A stretch of DNA of 64,000 bases from Bradyrhizobium lablabi (GCF_018131005.1 NZ_JAFCJK010000005.1:372001-436000), one strand, 5' to 3'; shown: positions 25,840 to 34,469, counted from the stretch's first letter. Notes: generated by a model from the letters alone, not told the origin. Translations and numbers: made by a program.

Positions 25840-27096
25840 CTATTTGGCCAGGGTGCTGGTCTGATCGCGTCGATCGAGACGCGTGACAAAATCGAACACG
25901 GGACCGCCCGGCACGCCCCAATTGCTCGACCAAATAATCTGCGATCCGTCGGGAGACGGCGAGCCGTGGGTCTCGCTCCAGTAATTGTACGACACGTTGT
26001 GGGTATACGCGATGCGTCGGAATTCGCCGCTGCCGTCGATGCGCAGAGCGATGACTTCCTGAGCGAACGGAGCAAACTTTGGCAGCTGCGCTATCTCGGC
26101 AGGGGAGCCGCCATAGCTCAGATAGACCCAATCGGGCCGTTGGATCGCACGCGTCGACGCGTGCGAAGCCTCGCCACGCGGAGCAAGCGGGGTAACGACC
26201 CCGTCATCCAGTCGGCGCTTGATTACCTGGTATATATCGGGATCGGACTTGCTGATACCCACGTAGACTTCGCGTCCATCGGCATCGATGGTCATGTCGC
26301 CATGACTTGGCCGATGATGCTCGGTCCAGCTCTGTACCAGGTCACCCGCGACGGTGAAGATGAATGCTTCGTCCTTTCCGTCCACCCACCGGCTGCACCT
26401 GACGTAATTGCCGAGGGCTGATATCTCGCACACGCCATCTCGCCCAGGCAGTTTTCCCACATCGATATCCGGAAACTTCTGTCGGCTTTCGAGGTCAAAG
26501 GCGAATGCGACGGTCGCGCCGTCGGCCCTCGTGCCTCGTACGGCGATGCGCCGACCATCTCGGGAGGGATTACCTTTCCCCGGTCCGAACTGAAGCCCGC
26601 GATAGCCTTCGGCTATCAACATGACCTCCTCTGCGTTGGTTCGCGGCGTCCAGAGCGATATCTTGCGCCCGATCACACAGATCATCCGATCGGGGTCCTT
26701 CGGGTGCCATTCGCATTCGTCTTCGCGTTGCCGGCGGAACAGCGGGGCATAGGTCTGCCCGTCAAGGAAGCACAATCCATTGCAGCCGTTGGCGATCAGA
26801 AGCAAACTCTGGTCGGCGTTCCAGGCCTGCGCGCTTGAGTATCGATGAGTGCAGTAAGCGCGTTGACAGGCCAGACCTTCGCCCAAAGGGCCTGGCGTCG
26901 TCACTCGAACGATCGTGGCGCCGGTATCCGGGTCAATGACCGGCACCAGATAGTCCGGCAGGTTCATGCTGCTGGCCGGGGTAAACTTGGCTTTTGAGAG
27001 CGTTTCTGCAACGGCGATGCCCGCGAGTGCAAACGCGGCAAGCGCGCCGCAGGCGAGGGCAATTCGTCCATGTTTGGATAACAGCATCTGCATCAC
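25840..27096 (-). CDS. Secreted beta-propeller-like protein, possibly polysaccharide-active
   Basis: A 418-residue exported protein. Residues 1-30 form a signal peptide (KHGRIALACGALAAFALAGIAVA). The rest is repetitive beta sequence with propeller-like blades such as AQAWNADQSLLLIANG, CEWHPKDPDRMICVIG, GNPSRDGRRIAVRG, HGDMTIDADGREVYVG and GSPSPDGSQIIWSS. The pattern recalls the oligogalacturonate-lyase-type seven-bladed fold, but I cannot show catalytic residues, so a lyase role is only a guess. The regulatory box 137 bp upstream ties it to the polysaccharide regulon. Start codon is GTG, with ATG at the second codon. Confidence 0.65.
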   Translation of the reverse strand: MMQMLLSKHGRIALACGALAAFALAGIAVAETLSKAKFTPASSMNLPDYLVPVIDPDTGATIVRVTTPGPLGEGLACQRAYCTHRYSSAQAWNADQSLLLIANGCNGLCFLDGQTYAPLFRRQREDECEWHPKDPDRMICVIGRKISLWTPRTNAEEVMLIAEGYRGLQFGPGKGNPSRDGRRIAVRGTRADGATVAFAFDLESRQKFPDIDVGKLPGRDGVCEISALGNYVRCSRWVDGKDEAFIFTVAGDLVQSWTEHHRPSHGDMTIDADGREVYVGISKSDPDIYQVIKRRLDDGVVTPLAPRGEASHASTRAIQRPDWVYLSYGGSPAEIAQLPKFAPFAQEVIALRIDGSGEFRRIAYTHNVSYNYWSETHGSPSPDGSQIIWSSNWGVPGGPVFDFVTRLDRRDQTSTLAK

Positions 27097-27232
27097 CGTT
27101 TCACGCCGAGCGCATGCGGCTGATTTTTTTCCGTAGCCGACGGCGGGTAACCGGCTTCAATGCCGCCGGCTGGTTGCCAGAACCAACGAATTTGTTGCAG
27201 CGATACTTTCTAGGTGCTGCTGTGAAACCGCA

Positions 27233-27244
27233 TCATCCGAATGA
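27233..27244 (+). promoter_or_regulatory. Putative shared regulatory box upstream of the secreted propeller gene
   Basis: ATCATCCGAATGAAGGAA on the plus strand matches the consensus at most positions. It is 137 bp upstream of the propeller gene but its tail points away from it; the core TCATCCGAATGA is nearly palindromic. Confidence 0.45.
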
Positions 27245-27424
27245 AGGAAAACACCAGTCTTAATGGCGCGCGGACACGGCGGATCGGATAGCTCGGGGAT
27301 CATCGCCCGATGTCACACGGTTCGCAGGCCGGCGCAACAGGCAACCGGCAGCCCCCGCGCGGGCGGCAGCGAAGTGAATGCCGGTTCGAACAAAGCGCCA
27401 GACCGGAAATCTAAGTATGATCGG

Positions 27425-27570
27425 GAAAAGTGTGTAGCGGTTTCCCTCGCGACAAACGCGAAGCGTTTGCGCGGAGATCATGCGCGAAAGACAAGCTAAG
27501 GCGCGATGATGATCCATCCTGATCTCATCGCGCCTTAGGGTATCGGTTCTGATTCAATCAGAACCGATAC
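27425..27570. repeat. Bradyrhizobium-type intergenic repeat with two hairpins
   Basis: The stretch from AAAGTGTGTAGCGGTTTCCC through the two palindromes matches, from memory, a repeat found in many Bradyrhizobium intergenic regions. The first hairpin (27497-27537) has a 13-bp perfect stem TAAGGCGCGATGA/TCATCGCGCCTTA. The second (27540-27570) is a 31-nt palindrome, GTATCGGTTCTGATT and its complement around one C. It ends 4 nt from the stop of the regulator gene and could end transcription from it. Confidence 0.65.
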
Positions 27571-27574
27571 TGCT

Positions 27575-28390
27575 CTAGCCAGGCTGATCGACTTCAGAGA
27601 CGTCCGCTTGTTGTTGACCTCGACGGTCGCCGCGAGCGGCCTTGAAAGCCGTCTGTCGACTGGGGACCAGCGGCACCGCGTGACCATTGGCCGTGCGTAC
27701 CAGCGAACCGTTGTTCATTCCCCAAATCGCCGCTTGTGTCCGGTTCTGCACCCGGATCTTGCGCAGGATCGCCTTGACATGAACCTTGACGGTAGCCTCG
27801 GCGATATCGATTTTTCGCGCGATGCACTTGTTGGAATTGCCCTCGATCAGGCAGGACAGGATCGCCTTTTCCCGCGGAGAAAGGTGCGGTGGCGCGATCG
27901 TATCCTCAGCGGTGAAGACAATCCCGGGTTCGCCTTCGTTGGGCACTACCGGTTCATGTTCTTGCGCGCGATTGCTATCGAGAGCGAACGACAGAAAAGC
28001 CGGCGGAAACACCGTCTCGCCCATCGTCACCAACTCGATAGATTTGATGAACGCATCGCACGAGTTGACGTTAACGAAATAGCCGCTGGCGCCGGCGCGA
28101 AATGCCGAGGCCAACTCGCCGGGCCGATAGTGATCGGATACGATTGCTATCCGTGCTTCAGGATATCTTTCTTTTGCAAATCCGATCTGTTCCAGCGCGT
28201 GGTCGAAATCGTCGGTATGAACAATGAGAAAAAGAAGTTGGTGCGCTGGGAGTGTGCTCGGCAACTCGTCGGAGCTTGATACCGATACCAAGATACGAAA
28301 ATTTGCCGCATGTAGTATTCGTGAAATTCCTTCTCTAATTAGAACATTCTTTCCTATGAGAACGGTTTCGTAGGACTGCCGCCTCCTCAT
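27575..28390 (-). CDS. NarL/FixJ-type regulator with degenerate receiver domain
   Basis: A 271-residue LuxR-family response-regulator-like protein. The C-terminal DNA-binding domain is intact (LSPREKAILSCLIEGNSNKCIARKIDIAEATVKVHVKAILRKI near residues 170-215). The N-terminal part has the receiver layout (TVLIGKNVLIREGISRIL, IAIVSDHYRPGELASAFRAGASGYFVN) but the acidic pair after strand 1 is missing and the expected phospho-acceptor position reads LIVHTDD, so normal phosphorylation is doubtful. The start at 28390 is preceded by GGAGGG; the longer frame is not protein-like. It diverges from the regulator at 29150. Confidence 0.82.
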   Translation of the reverse strand: MRRRQSYETVLIGKNVLIREGISRILHAANFRILVSVSSSDELPSTLPAHQLLFLIVHTDDFDHALEQIGFAKERYPEARIAIVSDHYRPGELASAFRAGASGYFVNVNSCDAFIKSIELVTMGETVFPPAFLSFALDSNRAQEHEPVVPNEGEPGIVFTAEDTIAPPHLSPREKAILSCLIEGNSNKCIARKIDIAEATVKVHVKAILRKIRVQNRTQAAIWGMNNGSLVRTANGHAVPLVPSRQTAFKAARGDRRGQQQADVSEVDQPG

Positions 28391-29149
28391 TTTACCCTCC
28401 GCGACAATAACGCAATGACACATCAACAAATGGGGAAACTTAAAACTGGATAACACCACAGTGAGACAGACAGGTTGAATCCCTGTCCGGAGACTTCCAA
28501 ATGGTTGCATCGACCGACGTAGAACTCCCTTATCCGGTTCCGTTTTGCCGCTTCGATGCTCGTTGTTGGCTACTCGAGTGCGGGACCTCCTTTCGGGTTA
28601 AACCATCGTTGGCAAATTCCAGGGCTCAATATTAGTTTTTCTTTTACGAATGTTAGATGTGAATTATCAATCACCCTATATATCGTTTGTTATAGGCCGC
28701 CGATATGATTAGCCGCAGGCCGCATTCTTCCATAATGCACGCTCAGAGCGACTTAACGCCGCGGCATTTATCGAACGTTGAGGGTTTGGCCTGGACCGAG
28801 GCATGGGATACTGCGAATATGGCCGCATCCCTTAGGTGAGTGGACCGCGCCGCGCTTATCAAACGTTGAATAATGCGGCAATGCATACTGCGGTACCGGC
28901 AATTGCGGCGGCGAAATGGTTAACGGCCGCAGCGGAAGATATATAGCGAAAAAGTTCTCTGGATTTTGTCGTAAAAGGTTACCGCCGGTAAAACCGGGAT
29001 TCGCAAGTTCATTGATTTACTTGTATTCTATTGCGATATCTATACTTCTTGTGTTGTTGGAAACTTGTAGTGATCCTATCAATATTCCAAGAAACAAGGG
29101 CGGGCGCGCAGGGTTCATATTTTGGGGGCGAGAGGCTGAGGAGCGCCCA
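28391..29149. other. Long AT-richer intergenic region between divergent regulators
   Basis: This 759-nt gap is visibly richer in A+T than its surroundings. It contains a 14-bp direct repeat (separate entry) and no convincing gene. An in-frame extension of the regulator upstream to 28916 is open but has no start signal or family match. Confidence 0.5.
28768..28869. repeat. Direct repeat TTATCRAACGTTGA, two copies 88 bp apart
   Basis: TTATCGAACGTTGA at 28768-28781 and TTATCAAACGTTGA at 28856-28869 differ at one base and each contains the palindrome AACGTT. They lie about 280-380 bp upstream of the plus-strand regulator and could be operator sites. Confidence 0.45.
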
Positions 29150-29839
29150 ATGCGTCGAACGAGTGTGGTGATTGCAGACCGCCATCCGGTTGTTTTGCAA
29201 GGCCTGCGTAGCGTGCTCGGAGCGGAATCCGACTTCAATATTGTTGCATCCTGCGGCGAGGCTGCGAGCTGCATCGAAGCAATCCGAACCCTGACACCCG
29301 ATATCGCAATTCTCGATCCGGCGATGCCTGAATTGGTCGCGCTGACGAATCCTCCAGCCGACAGTTTGGAAAGCAGTCCAACACATTTGGTGTTCTTCAC
29401 CGCGGCGGAGGACTGCGACTTCGTATTGTCGAGTGCACCCGAGATCTGCAGTGTCGTCCTGAAGGACGTGATGCCGGAGACGCTGGTGCGGTCCCTGCGG
29501 CAGATCGCAAATGGGCGCAGTCTCGTGCCATCGGCTTCGGCCGATCAGCCCGTGGCGCGGGAGCAGGCCACGAATTCTGAGAATGCACTGACGGCGCTCA
29601 CGGTCCGCGAGCGTCAGATCATGCGTCTGGTCTCCGAAGGATTGTCCAACAAGGAAATCGGTCGGCGCTTGAGCATCGCCGACGGCACCATCAAGGTGCA
29701 CCTTCACAATATCTTTCAGAAGCTCGAGATCAGCAATCGCACGGCGCTCGCGGCGCTCGCCATCTCCCAGAACGATCGCGGTGCACCTCAGGAGAAGCAG
29801 CCACACTCCGGATTGAGTCCGACAGGCGGACTGCGTTGA
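29150..29839 (+). CDS. NarL/FixJ-family two-component response regulator
   Basis: A 229-residue response regulator. The receiver has the acidic residue in VVIADRHPVV, the phospho-acceptor Asp56 in DIAILDPAMPEL, and the conserved Lys in SVVLKDVMPE. The LuxR-type output domain is LTVRERQIMRLVSEGLSNKEIGRRLSIADGTIKVHLHNIFQKL. It thus looks competent for phosphorylation, unlike its divergent neighbour. No cognate kinase is adjacent. The start at 29150 follows GAGGAG; the frame extends upstream to 28916 but the receiver starts here. Confidence 0.87.
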   Translation: MRRTSVVIADRHPVVLQGLRSVLGAESDFNIVASCGEAASCIEAIRTLTPDIAILDPAMPELVALTNPPADSLESSPTHLVFFTAAEDCDFVLSSAPEICSVVLKDVMPETLVRSLRQIANGRSLVPSASADQPVAREQATNSENALTALTVRERQIMRLVSEGLSNKEIGRRLSIADGTIKVHLHNIFQKLEISNRTALAALAISQNDRGAPQEKQPHSGLSPTGGLR

Positions 29840-29860
29840 AGGGACGTCGTACGGCGCGCC

Positions 29861-30121
29861 TCATGCCGTACCGCCATCCGCGACCGTTGGCATGACCGAG
29901 AACTGGAGAACAAACAGCGGGCGGCTGCCCAGTTCGGGACTGTCGGTGACCTCGACCTGCCAGGACATGTGATCCAGAAACGGTCCCATGACCTCGCTCC
30001 GGAGGATTTCGCCGGTCAGTTCGATCGCCGCTGTCCGCGCGGCGGCAATATCGGGAAGCTCCAATCCGACATCGTCCAGAACCGAGCCGCCGTCGTGGAC
30101 GTGAAAAAAGTAGCGAGGCAT
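29861..30121 (-). CDS. Small DUF6894-like protein
   Basis: An 86-residue protein starting MPRYFFHVHDGGSVLDDVGLELPDIAAARTAA, the typical opening of a small alphaproteobacterial family of unknown function (DUF6894). The ATG at 30121 has GGAGAG at a normal distance; the longer frame is not protein-like. It converges with the response regulator, 21 nt apart. Function unknown. Confidence 0.75.
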   Translation of the reverse strand: MPRYFFHVHDGGSVLDDVGLELPDIAAARTAAIELTGEILRSEVMGPFLDHMSWQVEVTDSPELGSRPLFVLQFSVMPTVADGGTA

Positions 30122-30489
30122 TGGTCTCTCCGGATAACGGGAGCCATTCTGATAACGACAGCCAGCCTTGGAATGTCCCGATACCGTCATCGCCCCGGAA
30201 TGGGGTTCACGGCAAGTTGATTTTGTAGGGAGGTGCATCATCATTGTTGGGTACCCCGACGTCGACACGGTTGATCGCGCTGTTGACGTGGACAGTGTTC
30301 TGGCGCGAGCTACAATCAAATTGCGCCGACAGTGCCCACTTCGGCGTGCTTTGCGGCCCCGGCCTCGCCAAAACGAATGCCCCCGCCGGGGCCGCGGTTT
30401 TCCCCATGACCGCGTTTCCGCGCCGCGCGCTTTGGCGCGTCACGTTTGCGCGCCGTTCCACTTCGCGAATGATCAGAGATAGCTGCGCA
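30122..30489. other. Intergenic region, no gene
   Basis: This 368-nt region contains a long inverted repeat and part of a tandem duplication, listed separately. No coding sequence is supported. Confidence 0.4.
30353..30395. repeat. Inverted repeat with 11-bp GC-rich stem
   Basis: GCGGCCCCGGC pairs perfectly with GCCGGGGCCGC across a 21-nt loop, followed on the plus strand by GGTTTT. It may be a terminator-like structure, but no plus-strand gene ends nearby. Confidence 0.35.
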
Positions 30490-30505
30490 TCAGAGATAGC
30501 TGCGC
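30472..30505. repeat. Tandem duplication of 17 bp
   Basis: ATCAGAGATAGCTGCGC occurs twice in immediate succession. The right copy contains the last codons and stop of the small gene at 30490-30753, so the duplication adds a second identical gene end outside the frame. Confidence 0.7.
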
Positions 30506-30753
30506 AGCCTCGCGATCTCGACGATCTGATGAGCCGATAAAATGCCGGTGATGACTGGCGGCTGTGGGGCTGTGTGAATTTCGTACAGGTGGCGACTGGA
30601 TTGGGGCTTGGCCATGAAGTCGCGCACGCAACTGTCGAGCGTTCCTTCGCGCACCGTATAGCTGGTTCCGCTTTCGATGCGCTCGTTGCTCCTTGAGGGC
30701 CATTTGCGAAGCGTGGCGGGTGCATCGAAACTGATATGCAAACTGTCCGTCAT
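30490..30753 (-). CDS. Hypothetical small protein
   Basis: An 87-residue protein of unknown function, starting MTDSLHISFDAPATLRKWPSRS and ending in IVEIARLRSYL. Composition is protein-like with no membrane segment or recognised domain. It begins 10 nt after the epimerase stop on the same strand, so it may be co-transcribed, although GGAG lies unusually close to the ATG. Confidence 0.5.
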   Translation of the reverse strand: MTDSLHISFDAPATLRKWPSRSNERIESGTSYTVREGTLDSCVRDFMAKPQSSRHLYEIHTAPQPPVITGILSAHQIVEIARLRSYL

Positions 30754-30762
30754 CTCCGCGTG

Positions 30763-31788
30763 TTAGATCTTGTAGTGCTCGCGATACCAGGCGATGAAGT
30801 TGCGAACGCCGGTTTCGATCGGAGTTGACGGCGAAAAGCCGGTGTCGCGCATCAGGTCGCTAACGTCCGCGAACGTCTCCAGGACATCTCCGGGCTGCAT
30901 CGGCAGCATTTCCTTTGCGGCCGTTCGTCCGAGTTCCTTCTCGATCAAGCCAACGACATGCATCAGCTCTTCCGGATGGTGATTGCCGACATTGTAGACC
31001 CTGGCCGGAGCATTTCCTGCATTCGGGTTATCAGGTGGAATGCGATCGATCAACCTCGATACGACACGGGTGACGTCGTCGACATAGGTGAAGTCGCGCT
31101 TCATCCTGCCATGGTTGAAGAGCTTGATCGGTCTGCCTTCGACGATCGCGTTGGCAAACAGGAACAAGGCCATGTCCGGCCGGCCCCACGGTCCGTAAAT
31201 GGTGAAGAAGCGCAGGCCGGTGACCGGCAGTCGATACAGATGGCTATAGGAATGCGCCATCAGCTCATTGGCCCTCTTGGTCGCGGCATAGAAGCTCACG
31301 GGGTGATCGGCCCGGTCCTGCGTCGAGAACGGCAACTTGGTATTGGCGCCGTAAACGGACGATGACGACGCATAGATCAGATGACGGCAGCCGTGGTGCC
31401 TGCAGCCTTCGAGAATGTTGAGAAACCCCTCGAGATTGGCATCGACATAGGCGTGCGGCTGGTTGATCGAATGACGCACGCCGGCCTGCGCGGCGAGATG
31501 GATTACCGTTGCGAAGCGATGCCCGGCAAACAGCTCGGCCATCGCCGTGCGGTCGGCGAGATCGTTTTGCACAAAGGAGAAGCCGCGCTCGTCGCGCAGG
31601 ATGCCGAGGCGGGCGCGCTTGAGCGCGGGATCATAATAGCTGTTGAGATTGTCCAGTCCGACGATCCGCCGGCCCTCGGCGAGCAGCTGGCGGGCGACGT
31701 GAAAGCCGATGAATCCGGCCGCGCCCGTCACCAGGATTTCGTTTTCTGCAATTGAGTCCAAATGCGATGGCACCGGCAATCCAATCAT
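30763..31788 (-). CDS. UDP-glucuronate 4-epimerase-like protein (extended SDR)
   Basis: A 341-residue NAD-dependent sugar epimerase. It has the Rossmann motif ILVTGAAGFIGFHVARQL, GLDNLNSYYDP, the catalytic Ser region YASSSSVYG and YAATK (YxxxK), and MKRDFTYVDDV; these match the Cap1J/LspL UDP-glucuronate 4-epimerase group, which makes UDP-galacturonate. A uronic acid would be a good substrate for the asparagine-synthase-like amidotransferases of the nearby locus, although this is inference. The start at 31788 is inferred from family length and has no clear ribosome site. It diverges from glmS. Confidence 0.85.
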   Translation of the reverse strand: MIGLPVPSHLDSIAENEILVTGAAGFIGFHVARQLLAEGRRIVGLDNLNSYYDPALKRARLGILRDERGFSFVQNDLADRTAMAELFAGHRFATVIHLAAQAGVRHSINQPHAYVDANLEGFLNILEGCRHHGCRHLIYASSSSVYGANTKLPFSTQDRADHPVSFYAATKRANELMAHSYSHLYRLPVTGLRFFTIYGPWGRPDMALFLFANAIVEGRPIKLFNHGRMKRDFTYVDDVTRVVSRLIDRIPPDNPNAGNAPARVYNVGNHHPEELMHVVGLIEKELGRTAAKEMLPMQPGDVLETFADVSDLMRDTGFSPSTPIETGVRNFIAWYREHYKI

Positions 31789-32052
31789 GAAGTTCTGCGA
31801 GGAAGAATGCGTCGAACAGTGGCAACTCGTCCAGTCGCCACCCGAGACGATCGGGAAACACGCGAAAGCGCACCAGACTATCATGCGGGAGTCAAACGGT
31901 ACGAGGAGGTTCGCTCGAACGGGTTAATCCGCGTTGGTCCCCGCGGTCTCCCGATTTGACGGCTTCGATCTTCGGCAAGCCGTGTATGGGTGTGCGGTTG
32001 TGGCGACGTCCGCGCGTATTTCGATCATTGGCGGGCAGGGAGAGCTAACGCA

Positions 32053-33879
32053 ATGTGCGGAATTGTTGGCATTTTGGGACAGGCTCCGGTGGCGGGGCGT
32101 CTGGTTGATTCACTCAGGCGCCTGGAATATCGCGGCTACGACTCCACGGGGGTAGCGACGCTCGATGGAGACCGTCTCGAGCGCCGTCGCGCCCAGGGCA
32201 AGCTCAGGAATCTCGAAGCGCGGCTGCGGGCGGAACCGCTCAACGGTCATGCGGGCATCGGCCACACGCGCTGGGCCACCCACGGCAAGCCGACCGAGCA
32301 TAACGCGCACCCGCATGCGACCGAACGCGTTGCGGTGGTCCATAACGGCATTATCGAGAATTTCCGCGAGCTGCGCCGGGAGCTTGAAGCACAGGGTGCG
32401 CGATTTGCGAGCGACACCGACACTGAGGTCGTCGCTCATCTCGTCAATTCCTACCTGCTCAAGGGCCATTCGCCCCAGCAAGCCGTCAAGGCGGCCTTGC
32501 CGCGCCTGTCCGGCGCCTTTGCGCTGGCCTTCCTGTTCAGGGGCCATGGCGATCTCCTGATCGGCGCCCGCAAGGGTTCGCCGCTCGCGGTCGGATACGG
32601 CAACGGCGAGACTTATCTCGGTTCGGATGCGATCGCGCTCGCTCCCTTTACCGACACCATCAGCTATCTGGAGGACGGCGACTGGGTAGTGCTGTCGCGC
32701 GACGGAGGCGTGATCTGCGATGTGAACGGCGCGATCGTCAATCGCGAGGTGCTGAAGTCGGGCGCGTCGTCGTTCGTCGTTGACAAGGGCAATTTCCGCC
32801 ACTTCATGGCCAAGGAAATTCACGAGCAGCCTGACGTCGTCGGTCGGACACTCGCGCATTATGTCGACATGGCTAACGGAAAGGTGGCGCTGCCGGTCAG
32901 GCTGCCGTTCCACTTCAGCGACATCGGCCGGATCACGATCACCGCCTGCGGCACCGCCAGCTATGCCGGCGTCATCGCCAAGTACTGGTTCGAACGGTTG
33001 GCCCGTATGCCGGTCGAGGTCGATATCGCATCCGAGTTCCGCTATCGCGAGACCCCGCTGCGCAAGGGGGACCTTGCCATCTTCATCTCGCAGTCGGGCG
33101 AAACCGCCGACACGCTGGCGGCGCTCCGTTACGCCAAGGAAAGGGGCGCGCACACCGCGGCCGTCGTGAACGTTCCGACCTCCACGATCGCGCGCGAAAG
33201 CGAGACGGTACTGCCCACACTGGCGGGTCCCGAGATCGGCGTCGCCTCCACCAAGGCCTTCACCTGCCAGTTGATGGCTCTTGCCGCGCTTGCAGTCGCC
33301 GCCGGCAAGGCGCACGGCGAACTCTCCGAGGCCGAGGAGAGGAAGCTCGTGAACCTGCTCGTCGAAGTGCCGCGGCTGATGGCTGAAGCGCTCGCGACCG
33401 AGCCGCAGATCGAGAGACTGGCGCGTGACATCGCGAAATCGCGCGATGTGCTCTATCTCGGTCGTGGCACCAGCTTCCCGCTGGCGCTCGAAGGCGCGCT
33501 GAAGCTCAAGGAGATCTCCTATATCCACGCCGAGGGCTATGCCGCCGGCGAGCTCAAGCACGGTCCGATTGCGCTGATCGACGAGAACGTGCCCGTCGTG
33601 GTCATCGCCCCGTTCGATCACCTGTTCGAAAAGACGGTCTCGAACATGCAGGAAGTGGCCGCGCGCGGCGGCAGGATCGTGCTGATCACGGATGCCAGGG
33701 GCGCCGCCGAGGCGACCATCCAGTCCGTCGCTGCGATCGTATTGCCGGACATGGCGCCGACCTTCGCGTCGATGGCTTACGCCATCCCGATCCAGCTGCT
33801 CGCCTACCATACGGCCGTGATCATGGGGACCGACGTCGACCAGCCGCGCAACCTCGCCAAATCGGTGACTGTCGAATAG
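32053..33879 (+). CDS. glmS: Glutamine-fructose-6-phosphate aminotransferase (isomerising)
   Basis: The 608-residue enzyme makes glucosamine-6-phosphate from fructose-6-phosphate and glutamine, the first step to UDP-GlcNAc. The start MCGIVGILG supplies Cys2, and the glutaminase part has HTRWATHGKP and VVHNGIIENF. Two SIS sugar-isomerase domains follow, with TACGTASYAG, SQSGETADT and the C-terminal KSVTVE. Length equals the normal family length. The ATG at 32053 is the only start that places Cys at position 2. No glmU is next to it in the window. Confidence 0.95.
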   Translation: MCGIVGILGQAPVAGRLVDSLRRLEYRGYDSTGVATLDGDRLERRRAQGKLRNLEARLRAEPLNGHAGIGHTRWATHGKPTEHNAHPHATERVAVVHNGIIENFRELRRELEAQGARFASDTDTEVVAHLVNSYLLKGHSPQQAVKAALPRLSGAFALAFLFRGHGDLLIGARKGSPLAVGYGNGETYLGSDAIALAPFTDTISYLEDGDWVVLSRDGGVICDVNGAIVNREVLKSGASSFVVDKGNFRHFMAKEIHEQPDVVGRTLAHYVDMANGKVALPVRLPFHFSDIGRITITACGTASYAGVIAKYWFERLARMPVEVDIASEFRYRETPLRKGDLAIFISQSGETADTLAALRYAKERGAHTAAVVNVPTSTIARESETVLPTLAGPEIGVASTKAFTCQLMALAALAVAAGKAHGELSEAEERKLVNLLVEVPRLMAEALATEPQIERLARDIAKSRDVLYLGRGTSFPLALEGALKLKEISYIHAEGYAAGELKHGPIALIDENVPVVVIAPFDHLFEKTVSNMQEVAARGGRIVLITDARGAAEATIQSVAAIVLPDMAPTFASMAYAIPIQLLAYHTAVIMGTDVDQPRNLAKSVTVE

Positions 33880-33899
33880 GGGCGGGGCCCGATCCGCGC

Positions 33900-34469
33900 C
33901 ACGCAGGATGATCGCATCGATGCCGCTCGAAGGCGCCGATGGCGAGTGGGAGGGCCGTTGCAGCCTCCGACGGAATGGCGCTTCCATCTCGACATCATGC
34001 GCCCGTCCTGACGCCGGCGGCATCGTCCACACCCATTCCACCTACGCGACCGTGCTCGCCATCGCGCGCAAACCGATCCCGGCCTGTCACGACATGATCG
34101 CGGCGTTTGGCGGCGCCGACATCCGTTGCGCCGGGAACGCGCGCTACGGCACCAGCGAATTGTCGGAGCTCGCGATCGCCGCGCTCGAGGGGCGCAATGG
34201 CTGCCTGCTCGCCAATCACGGCATGATCGCGCTGGGTGCGAACCTCGACAAGGCGATGTGGCTCGCCGTCGAACTCGAGACCATCGCGCGCCAGTATTAT
34301 CTCTCGCTCGCCCTCGATTCGCGTCATCCTTACCGATGCGGAGATCGCCGATACGGCGAGGGGATTTTCTACTTACCGCCTGCAGACAGCCAAACCGACG
34401 CGGAAGCAACGCGTGGCGGCGAAAGCTGCTCCGCGGCCGGCCGGGAAGAGACGGCGCAGACAGCGCTGA
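33900..34469 (+). pseudogene. Decayed class II aldolase (fuculose-phosphate aldolase-like)
   Basis: Remnants of a class II aldolase are spread over three frames. MPLEGADGEWEG is in one frame, TEWRFHLDIM in a second, then RPDAGGIVHTHSTYATVLA through CLLANHGMIALGANLDKAM and ELETIARQYYLSLA in the first again, and finally VILTDAEIADTARGFSTYRL in a third. The zinc-binding HTHS and the ANHGMIA loop are recognisable. The first 60 or so residues of the family are missing, right after glmS. At least three frame changes plus the truncation indicate a non-functional relic. Confidence 0.75.

Larger units (their letters stand above)
27097..27574. other. Intergenic region with regulatory box and Bradyrhizobium-type repeat
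   Basis: This 478-nt region holds the box at 27233-27244 in its left part and the repeat element with two hairpins in its right part. No gene is supported. Confidence 0.5.

Noticed and set aside
28916..29149. Extension of the response regulator by 78 residues with a hydrophobic stretch
   Set aside because: The receiver domain starts at 29150 with a good ribosome site; the extension lacks one and the hydrophobic run is a product of the AT-rich gap.
32110..34041. A 643-codon minus-strand open frame opposite glmS
   Set aside because: It is the antisense of glmS, rich in Arg/Gly/His as expected from high-GC shadow frames, and has no domain.
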